The translations under genes were made by a program, and so were the position numbers. This document shows, one piece after another, positions 22,017-33,311 of a DNA stretch of 64,000 bases; within the stretch, counting starts at the first letter, position 1, and each line of letters opens with the position of its first letter. Origin of the DNA: Triplophysa rosa. Taxonomy: Eukaryota > Chordata > Actinopteri > Cypriniformes > Nemacheilidae. Under the pieces are notes generated by a model. It did no database searches, had not been told where the DNA came from, and was given only the letters and a program-made list of their open reading frames with translations. Location: contig NC_079893.1 in NCBI RefSeq assembly GCF_024868665.1, positions 16,337,055-16,401,054 on the forward strand, read 5' to 3'.

Positions 22017-22655
22017 TATAAATCTTCAGAGGGTTTAGGCTGCATTAGTTAGATCAACCGGAACCAAAAACACAACTGATGTACTTGTTGCATCAAAGAG
22101 TACAGAACAGTACTCTACTCTCAGCCAGTCTTGTCTCATTGTTCCAAGGTTACCACAGCGAGCAGGATGCAGTTCATGGCCTGACCTGATGGTAGAGCGG
22201 AGAATGGGAAGTGGGGACCTGACAAGAGCTGAGATGATAGAGCTGGATAAAGAAGGACGCGGTCTCTTGACATGTCTTCACCACAAAATTTCAAATGCTA
22301 TTAGATTATTAATGATAATCTTAAACTATAATTTATTTTATTATTAAGTTTATTTATTTTATTTAGCCTTGTTGTGCAAGCTCTCTGGAGCTTGTGCAGA
22401 GGCAGCAGCTTTTGCCAGAGGGGAACTGGAATCCCCTGGTTGGGCCTGGGTTCTCCTGAGGTTTTTTTTCTCGATTAGAGTTTTGGGTTCCTCGCCACCG
22501 TTTGCATACTGTTTTTGCACTATCTGTCTGACCAGGGGGGCTGCTTTAGAATTTTAAAGTTTTACTTAATTAATATTGCATATAGGAATTTATAGTCTGT
22601 TATATTTGACCTGTGCTTCTCTCTCCTTTATCCTAAATGTGTGCTCTCACTGAGC

Positions 22656-22850
22656 GTGTGTGTGTGTGTGTGTGTGTGTGCGTAGTTGTCTGTGTACGTA
22701 CGTGTGTGTGTGTGTGTGTGTGTTGTGTGTGTGTGCGTGCGTGCGCGTGTGTGTGTGTGTGTCTCTATGTCTATGTGTGTTAGTACGTGTGCATATTGTG
22801 TGTGTGTGTCTCTATGTCTATGTGTGTTAGTACGTGTGCATATTGTGTGT
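22656..22850. repeat. TG-rich microsatellite in the LINE 3' UTR
   Basis: Runs of TG with GTGCG and TACGTG variants, including a duplicated TCTCTATGTCTATGTGTGTTAGTACGTGTGCATATTG block (about 40 bp apart). The same kind of stretch is in the L2 copies at 39050 and (inverted) 54885, so it belongs to the LINE. Confidence 0.85.
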
Positions 22851-23028
22851 GTGGAGTGTTTTGTATGTGGGTATGTCTGTCTTCTGTGTTTTCAACCTTA
22901 TCTTGTCTTTGCAGGTACAACTTTAATTATTTTGCTTATAGTCAATATGTCTCATGTACAGCTGCTTTGTAACAATGACAATTGTAAAAGCGCTATATAA
23001 ATAAAGTTGAGTTGAGTTGAGTTAATGT

Positions 23029-25205
23029 CAGATCTTATGCTGGTGCAGTGCAGGGTCCTCCTTTTATTACCGAAAGTATGCAATAAAAAGTGAAAATAAG
23101 GTTTTTTAAGTTTCCCCTGCATACTTGCTTGTTTATTATAACTAGGGGTTCCCAAACTTTGCAACGTGGGACAGGTAGACTAATCTGACACCAATTTTTA
23201 GGGGAAAACACATTCTTTCCGCAGATCACAAAAGCGATTTGTAACGTTATTAGCAAATCCAAAAGGCTGCAATATCAGAAATATCAATATAAGTCTGTGC
23301 CAGAGCAAAAGCAAGACCACACTTTTTGTTACAGACAGTCTTAGCCTATTATTGAGCCGAGTGCACCTCCGTTCTCCTCAATCAGTTCTGCTATAGGTAC
23401 TCTAGTCTAGAAATAATTTTACATACTTATGTTATTTTGCACAGTTTCTAATTCGTCTATGATGTATTTTTTCTATTCTCAATTCAGAAGAGCCCTGGCA
23501 AAGCCTGTCTCACCGAATGTTTTTCATCCATAGCTCATGGCTCCCGTACCTTGCGGCACATCAACCAAAACAGCGCAACGGACAAGCACGTGCACAGCCC
23601 TGTCTCTCTCAATGCTTGTAAAATTGGACAGAAATACACACGCACATTGCATCTGTTAAGACTAGGCAGGAACAAGTTAAAGGCATTTAGCCTACTTATT
23701 TTATTTTATATTTTTGTGTTTTCATTTCAGAAAAGTATAAAAAAGAACTGATCAAAATGCAGTTAATGTACCTGACAAATAAGCAGAATTGCCAAGAGCT
23801 AACCATCTATTGGACAGAAACTCACATGCACATTGCATCTGCTAGACTACAAGGCAGTGGAGGGTTCTGTAGTTAAAGGAATGTTGTACTTAAATTTAGA
23901 GTGTGTGCTGCACGGAATATGATGAGGCGTGACTTTGCAAAATTAAATCTAATTGCAATCGCACTATCTATCAGAAAAAATTGCAATTAGATATGTTTCC
24001 CTAAATCGTGCAGCCTTAATAATAGAATAAACCTGTTGTGTGTGCGATGTATCGCATGCAGCGCAGCCGAAAATTGCAGCGGAGGAGTCAATGAACGGAC
24101 CCGACGGCCATGTGCTCTCCCCCTGTGAAAAATAAATATGCCCACAGAGTTATTATATGAATATTCTCATTATTAAATTACGGTTTTCCCGACCCGGGCC
24201 CACAAAACTATTGGGACAGAACACACAACTGGGATAAACTGTCCCATCAGGTGGGGTTGTTAATTTCATCCCAGCCAATTAGTTTATTTTTTAAAACTGC
24301 TGGGTTTATTTTATTTCATAATGACGTTATTTTACAATATTTAGTTTATTATTATTATTATTTATATACTACAGAATAAACATATGTCTGTCAAATATAT
24401 TATAAACACAATCACATGGTATCTCCTTTATTTTTTTAGTACACATAATACAACATTTTTAGTACATAGGCAACAATAAAAAAAAACTTTTTGATCATTC
24501 TCTCCTTTGCTTACTCCAGCTTTAATCCTCCTAGTAGCATGGCCTTGTAAACGGTACTGTTTAGCGTGCCAAATGAATAAATGTAATGTAAAAGTAATAA
24601 TGGCATTTTCCCCAATCAATAAAATCAAAGAGCTTAGAATAAACCTTAATAAAAATAAAATGTATTTATAAACATTTATTGTACCAGAAAAAAGTACACA
24701 CGAGCAGGCACGCACGCGCGCACACACACACACTACATTTTAATGATCTGAAAAACCAAGAAATGCACGTTTACATGGTATTAATCAATCGTGTTGGGGA
24801 TTGCCCCACTGGTTTTAGATATTATTGACCGCCACAGAACTCCGGCCAAGGAGTGGAGTCATCATACAAGTTTTCAGACCTCGTGTGCATCTGGTAGTTT
24901 CTGTAAACAATAAAATAAAATAAGAATGAATAAACATGAAACTTGTTAAAAAGGAAACATCACAACTCTCCATTCTTAATAACAAACACACTTTAACAAC
25001 ACTATAGTATAAATATGCAACACCATAAACATATAAATACAGCAGCGTAACATTGGGACATACTGTACTAGAAAAAAGGACCTGTAATAACCACAAACGA
25101 TAAGCTTTTTTATTAACAAAATGAAGTACATAAACATTAGCCGCTGTGCTAGCAGATTTAAACCTGTTAAAGCACTCATTTGGGGGCGGCTAACATCGCG
25201 ACAAG

Positions 25206-25260
<55 letters not shown>

Positions 25261-25832
25261 GCACACACACACGCACGCACGCACACACACAAAACCCTGA
25301 TATAACATGTAGCAATCTCTGAATGCTTTTGTAATTGTCATCAACATATAAACATGATTCAAACTTACATAGTCACAAACTTGATACTGCATAACAAGTG
25401 GCTTAATTTCATGCAAACTCGACTGCTATCGCATACATTTACTTTTTCCAGCATACAATATTGGTTTTGTGGATAGATCTGTTGATACGAACCTTGTTTT
25501 TGTAAAAACATCCACCGGTGTGTCCGTGTGAAAACTGCTACATTAGACTCCACCTGAAACGATTTTAAACAGCCCATGCTCTAATCATGTTAGGTTAATA
25601 TTAATTTGACTCAGGTGCTGGGTAATCACAAGAATCACCGTCAAGTCTAACTGCCATAATTTAAAAAATATATTTGTTTTACTCCCATTTTCAATGCCTC
25701 AGCCCACGCCCCCCCCCCCCCCCCGCTAAATGCAGCCAATTTGTTATGGCTCTCAGTCAAGCTGACGGGGGAGTGTTCCAGTTTGGTGACGTCAGTGCCT
25801 AATCCTATTACTATGCACATATTCAAAAAGGA
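23029..25832. other. Inner element B sequence after the LINE
   Basis: About 2.8 kb with no recognisable transposase. Seen here: a GGGGTTCCCAAACTTTG segment near 23144 that looks like an old MITE end, a CA tract near 24715-24731, a (CA)n microsatellite at 25205-25292 and a 17-base poly-C near 25710. Remaining frames are short and without known motifs. Confidence 0.45.
25205..25292. repeat. (CA)n microsatellite
   Basis: GCGCGCGC followed by long CA runs, with ACGCACGC interruptions at the end. Confidence 0.95.
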
Positions 25833-27054
25833 ATTCTTGATATCAGAAATGACCATTTTCACTAGTGAAAATTAGATTTTAACACGTACTAAATTCTTTG
25901 TTACATGTAAGATTTCAGTTACAGATATCAATAATTATGTTTTTTACTAGTCAAAATTATATTATTGATATCATGAACATATAAATACGAGTGATGACGT
26001 CATTTTTGATATCAAGAATTCGTTTTTTTACTAGTGGAAATGTAATACTGATATCAAAAATAGCCATTGTTACTAGTAGAAATTCAATTCCTGATATCAA
26101 AAATTTGCATTTTAACTAGTGATAAATTCATTGTTCATATCAACAACTACATGTTTAAATGTTAAAATGGCGCCAAAGCTATATAAATCTAATTATAGAT
26201 ATCAAAAATTAGTTTTTTACTAGTTAAAATTCCTAATACACATATCAACAATGTATTTCTTACTAGTAAAAATATAATTTTTGATATCAATAATTACTTT
26301 CTTACATGTAAAAATGACAATTTCTGATATCAAGAATTCAATTTTTACTAGTTGAAATGCTCATTCTTGATATTTGTAAATGAATTTTAACATGTTGCAT
26401 TTGGTATTTCTGATATCAGGAAATAGATTTCTGATATCAATAAATCTGAGAGGAATTGTAGATATCTAAAATGGCTTTCTTACTAGTAACAATCACATTA
26501 TTGATATCAAGAATTAACATTGTCACTAGTGAAAATTTAATTATTAATATCAGAAATTGGCATTTTTACATGTTTTACATCATTCAATTGCTGATATCAA
26601 AAATAGACATTATCACTAGTAACCACACAATTGTTGATATCAATAATGGTGGCTTTTACTAGTAAGAATTGCATTTCTGATATCTGAAATAAGATTTTTA
26701 ACACATAAGAAATGAATTATTGATATCTGAAATTGAATTTGAATGGCAGCCTATTGTAGCATCTAACTAGTAAAAATGCAATTACAGATATCAAAAATTA
26801 CGTTTTTTACTACTTGAAATTCAATTTTTGATATCAAGAATACACATTTCTGCGAGTGATGACGTCATTGTTGATATCAAGAATTCACATTTTTACTAGT
26901 GAAAATGTAATTACTGATATCAAAAACAGCAATTGTTATTAGTAGAAATTCCATTTTGATATCAAGAATTATAATTTTTACTAGTAAAAATTGAATTGTT
27001 GATATCAAAAATTCATATCCTGAGAATGATTAAAAGCTAATTCGGCTTGCCATA
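25833..27054. repeat. Right inverted-repeat array of element B
   Basis: Inverse of the left array, about 1.22 kb, so it has more units than the left (0.92 kb). Landmarks mirror the left end: GGCAGCC at about 304 bases from the tip on both sides, and TGACGTCA at 26858-26865 against 18434-18441. An additional TGACGTCA lies at 25994-26001. Confidence 0.9.
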
Positions 27055-27060
27055 GTCATG

Positions 27061-27222
27061 ATATATAAATGTATGAAGGTTACTAACCACTAGAGGTCAG
27101 TAGAGGTTTACGAACCTTAGGTGGTTGTTGTTCGAGTAAGTAGAGTGCTGACTGTGAACATGTGAGCTGTAATTAAGACATCTACTACAAACAGTTTCTT
27201 CATTATAAATAGAAACATTACA
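27061..27222 (+). repeat. Right LTR of the Mag-like element, distal part
   Basis: Continues ATATATAAATGTATGAAGG after the GTCATG duplication left by element B and ends AACATTACA. The left LTR has the same sequence with small indels. Followed by ATGCC (27223-27227), matching 9781-9785. Confidence 0.92.
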
Positions 27223-27330
27223 ATGCCATTGTTATCTCCATGTAAACTGTGAAAAAGCGATACCATGAAAACGCGAAACTGTGAAAATGATGACATCATG
27301 TGCATGCGTATTAGTTGTTTATCTGCAGGC

Positions 27331-28707
27331 CAGGGCCGGATTATACAATGGGCATTATGGGCACAGGCCCAGGGGCCCATGCGTGCTTGGGGCCCAGGCA
27401 AGGGGTATAAAATTTCACATAACAGCGTTTACGCCATATTCATTTGTGTGCGCACATGGAGGTGCACACACAAAACATTGTTTCTAAATTAGAAAATCTG
27501 TCTTTTGATTTAATCACTTTTACGAGCCATCTGGCGGCTTTTGTTCAGAAGAAGCACATAGCGGCAAATCTATCCACTTCTTGGATAAACCTTAGCTTTC
27601 ATTCAGTGGGAAAATGTCGCCAGTGCTTCCCCGCGAGTGCGAGGTCTCTCTTTCCCGGTGTTGTATCAAAATCCGACTCCCCGTGAAATTACGACTCCCC
27701 TGTTTTACAGAAGTAGGGGAGTCGAATTTCGGTACAACACCGGCTCAGGGATCCCTTCTCTCGGCATCACTCTGTACAGTGAGTGGCAGGAAGAAGCACC
27801 ACCGTACGACAGGTGACTCGTGAATAAAATTAATACAATACAGCGTTTCCAACAACCTGTCACTTTTATCGACTGTTTGGATACATAAATATGAACAAAT
27901 TTCATCTGTAAATAGGCACATGGTTATCATGAGACTGTGTGAAAAAACATATAACTTTAGCCGAAATCACCGCTTTTTATTGTGAGTTGTTAGATGATGT
28001 CGCGTCATAAACTGACAACAGAAACTGAAAACAGTATGTCAATGAAAACGGTTTTATTGTTGTAAATATAATGAGTTGACATACCCTCGCGGCTGTCTTA
28101 AATCTTAAAAGGTAAACTTTTTTTACTTTTATTTGGTGGTGCTTCCTTGCCAATTATGAATTATTTTATATTGATATAATGTTGATCAGTAACTGCCCTA
28201 CTTTACCAATATTAAGCATTCATTATTAGATAATCCAGAGTGCTTTTACATACATTGCAAAATGTTTACATACGCACAAATATGAAAATGTCGTAATATG
28301 TAGGCTAAAGAAGTATACTTATAATACTCGTTAATGCCGTTTACTGTAACACATTACGTGAGTCGCAAGGTGCTTGTTATACAAATAAAGTTGAACAAAT
28401 AGACAAATTACTCTTGTAGTATAACCATTGACAAAGACTGCCCATTTATTCTTAGAAAAATGAAGATGAAAATATTTGTCAATCATGAGGTGTAAATCTT
28501 GTATGATGGAGGATGTGTAGGCTACAGGTGTTGATATTGTCCTTCAGGTTGTGATCATAGTTTGTGACTTGTCAATGTAATCCTGTAAAAGATAGAGGTG
28601 TTTATACACATAGTACCCTATAGGCTAATTTAAAACTTCATTGTGTGTGTAGGGGGGTCCATAAGACATTTGTGCCCAGGGGCCTCTGAATTCTTAATCC
28701 GGGACTG
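27331..28707. mobile_element. Non-autonomous hAT-type transposon (CAGGGCCGGATTA family)
   Basis: Ends CAGGGCCGGATTA and TAATCCGGGACTG, flanked by the perfect 8-bp duplication CTGCAGGC (27323-27330 and 28708-28715). 1377 bp, no transposase. Inner ends carry a shared CAGGGGCC motif (GGCCCAGGGGCCC on the left, GCCCAGGGGCC on the right). Confidence 0.9.
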
Positions 28708-28715
28708 CTGCAGGC

Positions 28716-29231
28716 ATGTATTTCCAAAACAATAAGGTATTTGCTGTGCAACATACTTATTAACATATCTCTATTAAAAAGTAGATTTACTATGACATGT
28801 GGAGACACGTTATTTACATTCGCCAGACTATAAAAACATATATATGCCATAAAGAGTATTATAAAGCACTTTGGAGTTAAACCTAGATATACGTATGTGT
28901 GAAGGCTCGTAGTGTTTCTTTATAAAATGACAACTACTTGCCTGGCATGCATAATACAGTTTTTTTTTTACTTTTGGGGATCTGTGTAAACGCTAAGGAT
29001 GCAACAATACAACTCACCCACGGTTTTTGTTTCGGTTCTGATTGATGGCTTGGCACATTAAAATGTATTTTCATTGTTCTATGCTTATGTGATAGGAACA
29101 GTAAAAACTTAAAAAAAAACTCTTATTGAAATTCTCTTTATTTAACTTGACATATTTTATTAATAAGTGCGGTGTGCGTAACACTGCAAACACTAGCGCT
29201 CAATGGGAAAGGCCGAAGATAATATGTTAAC
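28716..29231. other. Intron sequence, nothing recognised
   Basis: AT-rich DNA between a hAT element and a LINE. No frames or repeats identified. Confidence 0.4.
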
Positions 29232-30955
29232 AATCAGAATCAGAATCAGAATCAGAAGAGCTTTATTGCCAAGTGTGCTTGCACACACAAGGAATTTTCT
29301 TTGGTGTTGGAAGCTTCTAGTACAGACATTCAACACAATGACAATACAATATAATACGATTTACAGTCTAAAAGATTCTAAATTGTGCATATATAAAATA
29401 AAGACTATTTTACAGAAAATGGGGGATAATAACATATAAGAGACATTGTACAGGGTAGTATATAGTAGAATAAACATATTGTATGTACACTTGTGCAAAT
29501 GGATAATTTAGTAAGTAGAGGTAGTGTTATATGCATGTATACATAAGATGTAGATATAATAAGGCACTATAGTGCACACTATAGGAGTAGTGGAAGTGGA
29601 ATATTGCTCTTAAGGAGCAGTTATCTGTTTAGGAGGGAGATTGCCTGGGGGAAGAAGCTGCTTCTGTGTCTGGAAGTCCTGGTGTTTGGTGCTCTAAAGC
29701 GCCGGCCAGAGGGCAGCAGATCAAAGAGTTTGTGTGCTGGGTGTGTGGAGTCAATGATGATTTTTCTTGCCCTGTTTTTCACTCTGGAATCGTACAGGTC
29801 CTGAAGTGTGGGCAGAGGAGCACCAATAATTTTCTCAGCACTACGAACTGTCCGTTGTAGTCTTCGTAGGTCTGATTTGGTGGCCGAGCCATACCAAACA
29901 GTAATTGAAGTGCACAGAACAGATTCGATGACCACTGAGTAGAACTGGGTCAGTAGCTCCTGTGGTAGGTTGAACTTCCTCAATTGACGGAGGAAGTATA
30001 ACCTCTGCTGGGCCTTCTTTACAATGGAGTCTATGTGGGACTCCCACTTCAGGTCCTGAGAGATGGTGGAGCCCAGGAACCTGAATGACTCCACAGTATC
30101 CACAGTGCTGTCCAGGATGGTGAGGGGAGGAAGTGATGGAGGGTTCCTTCTGAAATCCACTATCATCTCCACTGTCTTGAATGCATTCAGCTCTAGGTTG
30201 TTTTGACTACACCAGGCAGCCAGCTGAGCAACCTCCTTTCTGTAGGCAGATTCATCACCGTCTTGAATAAGGCCAATGACTGTGGTGTCATCTGCAAACT
30301 TCAGGAGTTTGACAGAAGGGTCTGTAGAGGTGCATTCGTTTGTGTAGAGTGAATATAGCAGTGGAGAAAGAACACATCCTTGAGGAGCTCCGGTGCTGAT
30401 GGTACATGTGCTGGATTTAAATTTTCCCAACCTCACTAGCTGCTGCCTGTTCGACAGGAAGTTAATAATCCACTGACAGGTAGAGGTTGGCACAGAGAGC
30501 TGGGTAAGCTTGGGCAGGAGGAGGTCTGGGATTATGGTGTTGAAGGCCGAGCTGAAGTCTACAAACAGGATCCTGACGTAAGTCCCTGGTCTGTCTAGGT
30601 GTTGTAGGATGTAATGCAGTCCCATGTTTACTGCATCGTCCACAGACCTGTTTGCTCGGTAAGCAAACTGGAGGGGATCAAGAAGTGGTCTGGTGATGTC
30701 CTTCAGGTGGGCCAGTACAAGTCTCTCAAATGACTTCATGACCACAGATGTTAAAGCAACAGGCCTGTAGTCATTAAGTCCAGATATTTTGGGTTTCTTC
30801 TGTACAGGGATGATGGTGGAGCGTTTGAAGCATGAAGGGACTTCACACTGCTCCAAAGATCTGTTAAAAATATTAGTGAAGATGGGCGACAGCTGCTCCG
30901 CACAGACTTTCAGGCAGGAGGGTGAGACATTGTCTGGGCCTGGTGCTTTTCTGAT
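29232..30955 (-). mobile_element. L2/CR1-type LINE with CTGATT-repeat tail, 5'-truncated
   Basis: Minus strand. The 3' end is GAGCTTTATTG read inverted next to AATCAGAATCAGAATCAG (29232-29255), a short tandem tail typical of one fish LINE family. The RT frame is at 29621-30856. Homology stops near 30955. Confidence 0.85.
29621..30856 (-). CDS. LINE reverse transcriptase, C-terminal 411 codons
   Basis: Open through the [50 protein letters not shown] and catalytic FADD (plus positions 30287-30298). It ends with the CR1-like tail [21 protein letters not shown]. This differs clearly from the L2 copies elsewhere in the window, so it is another family (Rex1- or CR1-like; I cannot settle which). 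The upstream part, including any endonuclease, is missing, so it is not functional alone. Confidence 0.88.
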   Translation of the reverse strand: MEQCEVPSCFKRSTIIPVQKKPKISGLNDYRPVALTSVVMKSFERLVLAHLKDITRPLLDPLQFAYRANRSVDDAVNMGLHYILQHLDRPGTYVRILFVDFSSAFNTIIPDLLLPKLTQLSVPTSTCQWIINFLSNRQQLVRLGKFKSSTCTISTGAPQGCVLSPLLYSLYTNECTSTDPSVKLLKFADDTTVIGLIQDGDESAYRKEVAQLAAWCSQNNLELNAFKTVEMIVDFRRNPPSLPPLTILDSTVDTVESFRFLGSTISQDLKWESHIDSIVKKAQQRLYFLRQLRKFNLPQELLTQFYSVVIESVLCTSITVWYGSATKSDLRRLQRTVRSAEKIIGAPLPTLQDLYDSRVKNRARKIIIDSTHPAHKLFDLLPSGRRFRAPNTRTSRHRSSFFPQAISLLNR

Positions 30956-31447
30956 CTAACAAGGTGCGCCTCTGCCATTGCAATAAATTGAAAGAAATGC
31001 AATGCTAATTAAAGCTGTGAGCAGCGATGATCAGGCCCTCGCGGAAAGTGCCACCGCAAACCGATTGCATAAGGAAAACAGCGAATGGTAGGCGATAAAA
31101 TGAATGCAGGCGAATTATAGTAGGATTTGTTATTTATTTAAATGTGTCATATTCCCTTTTGCCAGCTGGTGGCACTATTGCTATGAGTGAACACTGACAT
31201 GGATATGTGTTCAGGCCAGGACTCTTATCAAACATGTGAAGTGTGAGGCCGGTCAGACATTGTGTGCCTGAGTTACTATATCTTCCTGTTTCATGGAGAA
31301 ACATCAAACTTTGTCAGGCCGCCAGGAACACGCCTCTCAACGAAAAGTTAGGAACTTGCAATGTATCATCACAAAGGTCTGAAGATCATACTGGCCAAAT
31401 ATGATGCTGACCTGTTTGAATCTCTATGAGGAGTCAATCACAGTTTA

Positions 31448-31735
31448 AGATTTAGATTTTTTTAGATTTAGATTCAATTTATTGTCATTGCACATGTACA
31501 AGTACAAGGCAACGAAATGTGACCTCTGCATTTAACCCATCCAGAGAGTAGTGAACACACGTACACCCGGAGCAGTGGGCAGCTATCACTGCAGCGCCCG
31601 GGGAGCAAGTAGGGGTAAGGTGCCTTGCTCAAGGGCACCTCAGTTGTTACCCGCCGGCCCTGGGAATCGAACCGGCAACCTTCTGGTCATGAGTCCGACT
31701 CTCTAACCATTAGGCCACAACTGCCCTTAAAACAT
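31448..31735 (-). mobile_element. tRNA-derived SINE, family 2, copy 1 (minus strand)
   Basis: On the minus strand: A box TGGCCTAATGGTTAGAGAG and B box GCCGGTTCGATTCCC, then a body with GGTGCCCTTGAGCAAGGCACC, GGGCGCTGCAGTGATAGCTGCCCACTGC and a tail ending in a GACAATAAATTGAATC segment. A second copy is at 52708. Its head and tail differ from the SINE at 14275. Confidence 0.88.
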
Positions 31736-31940
31736 GCCACTTCCTGTTTCCTGCAGGTGGCGCTATAACTATCTGAACATTACCATGTAGATGTCTTCAG
31801 GTCAGGTCTCTTATCAAACATGTGACGTGTGAGGCTGGTCAGACATTGTGTGCCTGAGTTACTATAGCTTCCTGTTTCATGGCGAAACATCAAGCTTTGC
31901 AGTTGGCCTCAGGCAGAGCGAACGGTGGACAATGCGCATA

Positions 31941-32690
31941 TAGGAAGTTATATTATAGAAAGACTTTAATTTATTTACATGTACCAGATTTCCTGTTATT
32001 TATTTAAATGTGCCACATTCCCTTTTGCCAGCTGGTGGCGCTATTGCTATAAGTGAACACTGACATGGATATGTGTTCAGTCCAAGACTCTTATCAAACA
32101 TGTGAAGTGTGAGGCCGGTCAGACATTGTGTGCCTGAGTTACTATAGCTTCCGGTTTCATGGCGAAACATCAAACTTTGTCAGGCCGCCAGGAACACGCC
32201 TCTCAACGAAAAGTTAGGAACTTGCAATGTATCGTCACAAAGGTCTAGGAAGTTATATTATAGAAAGACTTTAATTTATTTACATTTACCAGATTTCCTG
32301 TTATTTATTTAAATGTGCCACATTCCCTTTTGCCAGCTGGTGGCGCTACTGCTATAAGTGAACACTGACATGGATATGTGTTCAGTCCAAGACTCTTATC
32401 AAACATGTGAAGTGTGAGGCCGGTCAGACATTGTGTGCCTGAGTTACTATAGCTTCCGGTTTCATGGCGAAACATCAAACTTTGTCAGGCCGCCAGGAAC
32501 ACGCCTCTCAACGAAAAGTTAGGAACTTGCAATGTATCGTCACAAAGGTCTAGGAAGTTATATTATAGAAAGACTTTAATTTATTTACATTTACCAGATT
32601 TCCTGTTATTTATTTAAATGTGCCACATTCCCTTTTGCCAGCTGGTGGCGCTACTGCTATAAGTGAACACTGACATGGATATGTGTTCAG
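31941..32690. repeat. Tandem repeat, period 305 bp
   Basis: TAGGAAGTTATATTATAGAAAG recurs at 31941, 32246 and 32551, exactly 305 bases apart, followed by near-identical sequence. The second and third units are almost the same, so the duplication is recent. It is built from the AGCTGGTGGCGCTAT family. Confidence 0.9.
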
Positions 32691-33311
32691 GCCAGGACTT
32701 TTATCAAATGTGTGAAGTCTGAGCAGTTAAAAACAGTTTAAAACATGCCATTTCCTGTTTCCTGCAGGTGGCGCTATAACTGTATCTGAATATTGCCATG
32801 TAAAGAAAAAAGTAAATGATAGGTGATAAAATTAATGCAGGCGAATTATAGTAGTATTTGTTATTTATTTATACGTGCCATATTTCCTGTTGCCAGCTGG
32901 TGGCGCTATGACTATAAGTGAACACTGACATGGATATGTGTAATCGTAGGCAATAAAATTAATGCAGGCGAATTATGGTAGGATTTGTTATTTATTTAAA
33001 TGTAGGCGATAAAATTAAAGCAGGCAAATTATATTAGGATTTGTTATTAATTTAAATGCGTCACATTCCCTTTTGCCAGCTGGTGGCGCTATTGCTATGA
33101 GTGAACACTGACTTTGTCACTGTAGATGCTCTTTCTGCATGTGCTGGGTGAGAGCAACGCGAATGTGCTGCTTTCGTATACAGTGTAGAAATACATTCTT
33201 CATGTGCCAAATTTGGACATTATCACTTTAGTACAACGGGCATACAATAAAGCCAGCTGTCAGTTCGTCAGCATTATAATCAACAGCACATTGCTTCTCG
33301 TGTTGCAGGCA

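Larger units (their letters stand above)
19627..23028 (+). mobile_element. L2-type LINE, 5'-truncated, copy 1
   Basis: Starts within the endonuclease domain and ends with a GCGCTATATAAATAAAGTTGAGTTGAGTTGAG tail. Flanked by CAGATCTAAT (19617-19626) and CAGATCTTAT (23029-23038), a target duplication with one mismatch. Other copies are at 35299, 38666 and 54713-64000. It lies within element B, so it is younger than that element. Confidence 0.92.
18246..27054. mobile_element. Element B: foldback-like DNA element with palindrome-array inverted repeats
   Basis: Begins TATGGCAAGCCGAATTAGC and ends with its exact inverse GCTAATTCGGCTTGCCATA. Flanked by a perfect 6-bp duplication GTCATG (18240-18245 and 27055-27060), which is also the start of the LTR it landed in. 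The first 75 or so bases are perfectly inverted at the other end, and similarity continues through about 0.9-1.2 kb of repeats on each side. The 6.7-kb middle holds an L2 LINE and unidentified DNA, with no transposase. The 6-bp duplication and TAT start resemble what is reported for IS3EU transposons, but that assignment is tentative. Confidence 0.9.
9786..27222 (+). mobile_element. Mag-like Ty3/Gypsy retrotransposon, decayed, with several nested insertions
   Basis: A 162-bp left LTR (9786-9947) and a right LTR split by element B (18239-18245 plus 27061-27222) are flanked by the 5-bp duplication ATGCC (9781-9785 and 27223-27227). Between them lie gag, RT, RNase H and integrase remnants in the right order and a polypurine tract. 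After removing the insertions (hAT 11048-13043, SINE 14275-14422, LINE 16365-17366, element B 18246-27054) about 5.4 kb of the retrotransposon remains. RT wording (YMDD box, MPFGISSAPDVF) fits the Mag-type branch. Frameshifts and stops show it is dead. Confidence 0.93.
31006..33303. repeat. Unclassified dispersed repeat region (AGCTGGTGGCGCTAT family)
   Basis: Many copies of related segments such as TTTGCCAGCTGGTGGCGCTATTGCTATAAGTGAACACTGACATGG. It starts with an AAGCTGTGAGCAGCGATGATCAGGCCC motif at 31012 and holds a SINE and a tandem repeat. No ends or target duplications are clear, and no coding capacity was seen. Confidence 0.6.

Noticed and set aside
22686..23000. Cys/Val-rich frame in the TG repeat (also 39037-39340 and 54713-55088)
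   Set aside because: Translation of a microsatellite in the LINE 3' UTR.
25205..25292. Possible Z-DNA regulatory element at the CA repeat
   Set aside because: Ordinary microsatellite; nothing nearby suggests a promoter.
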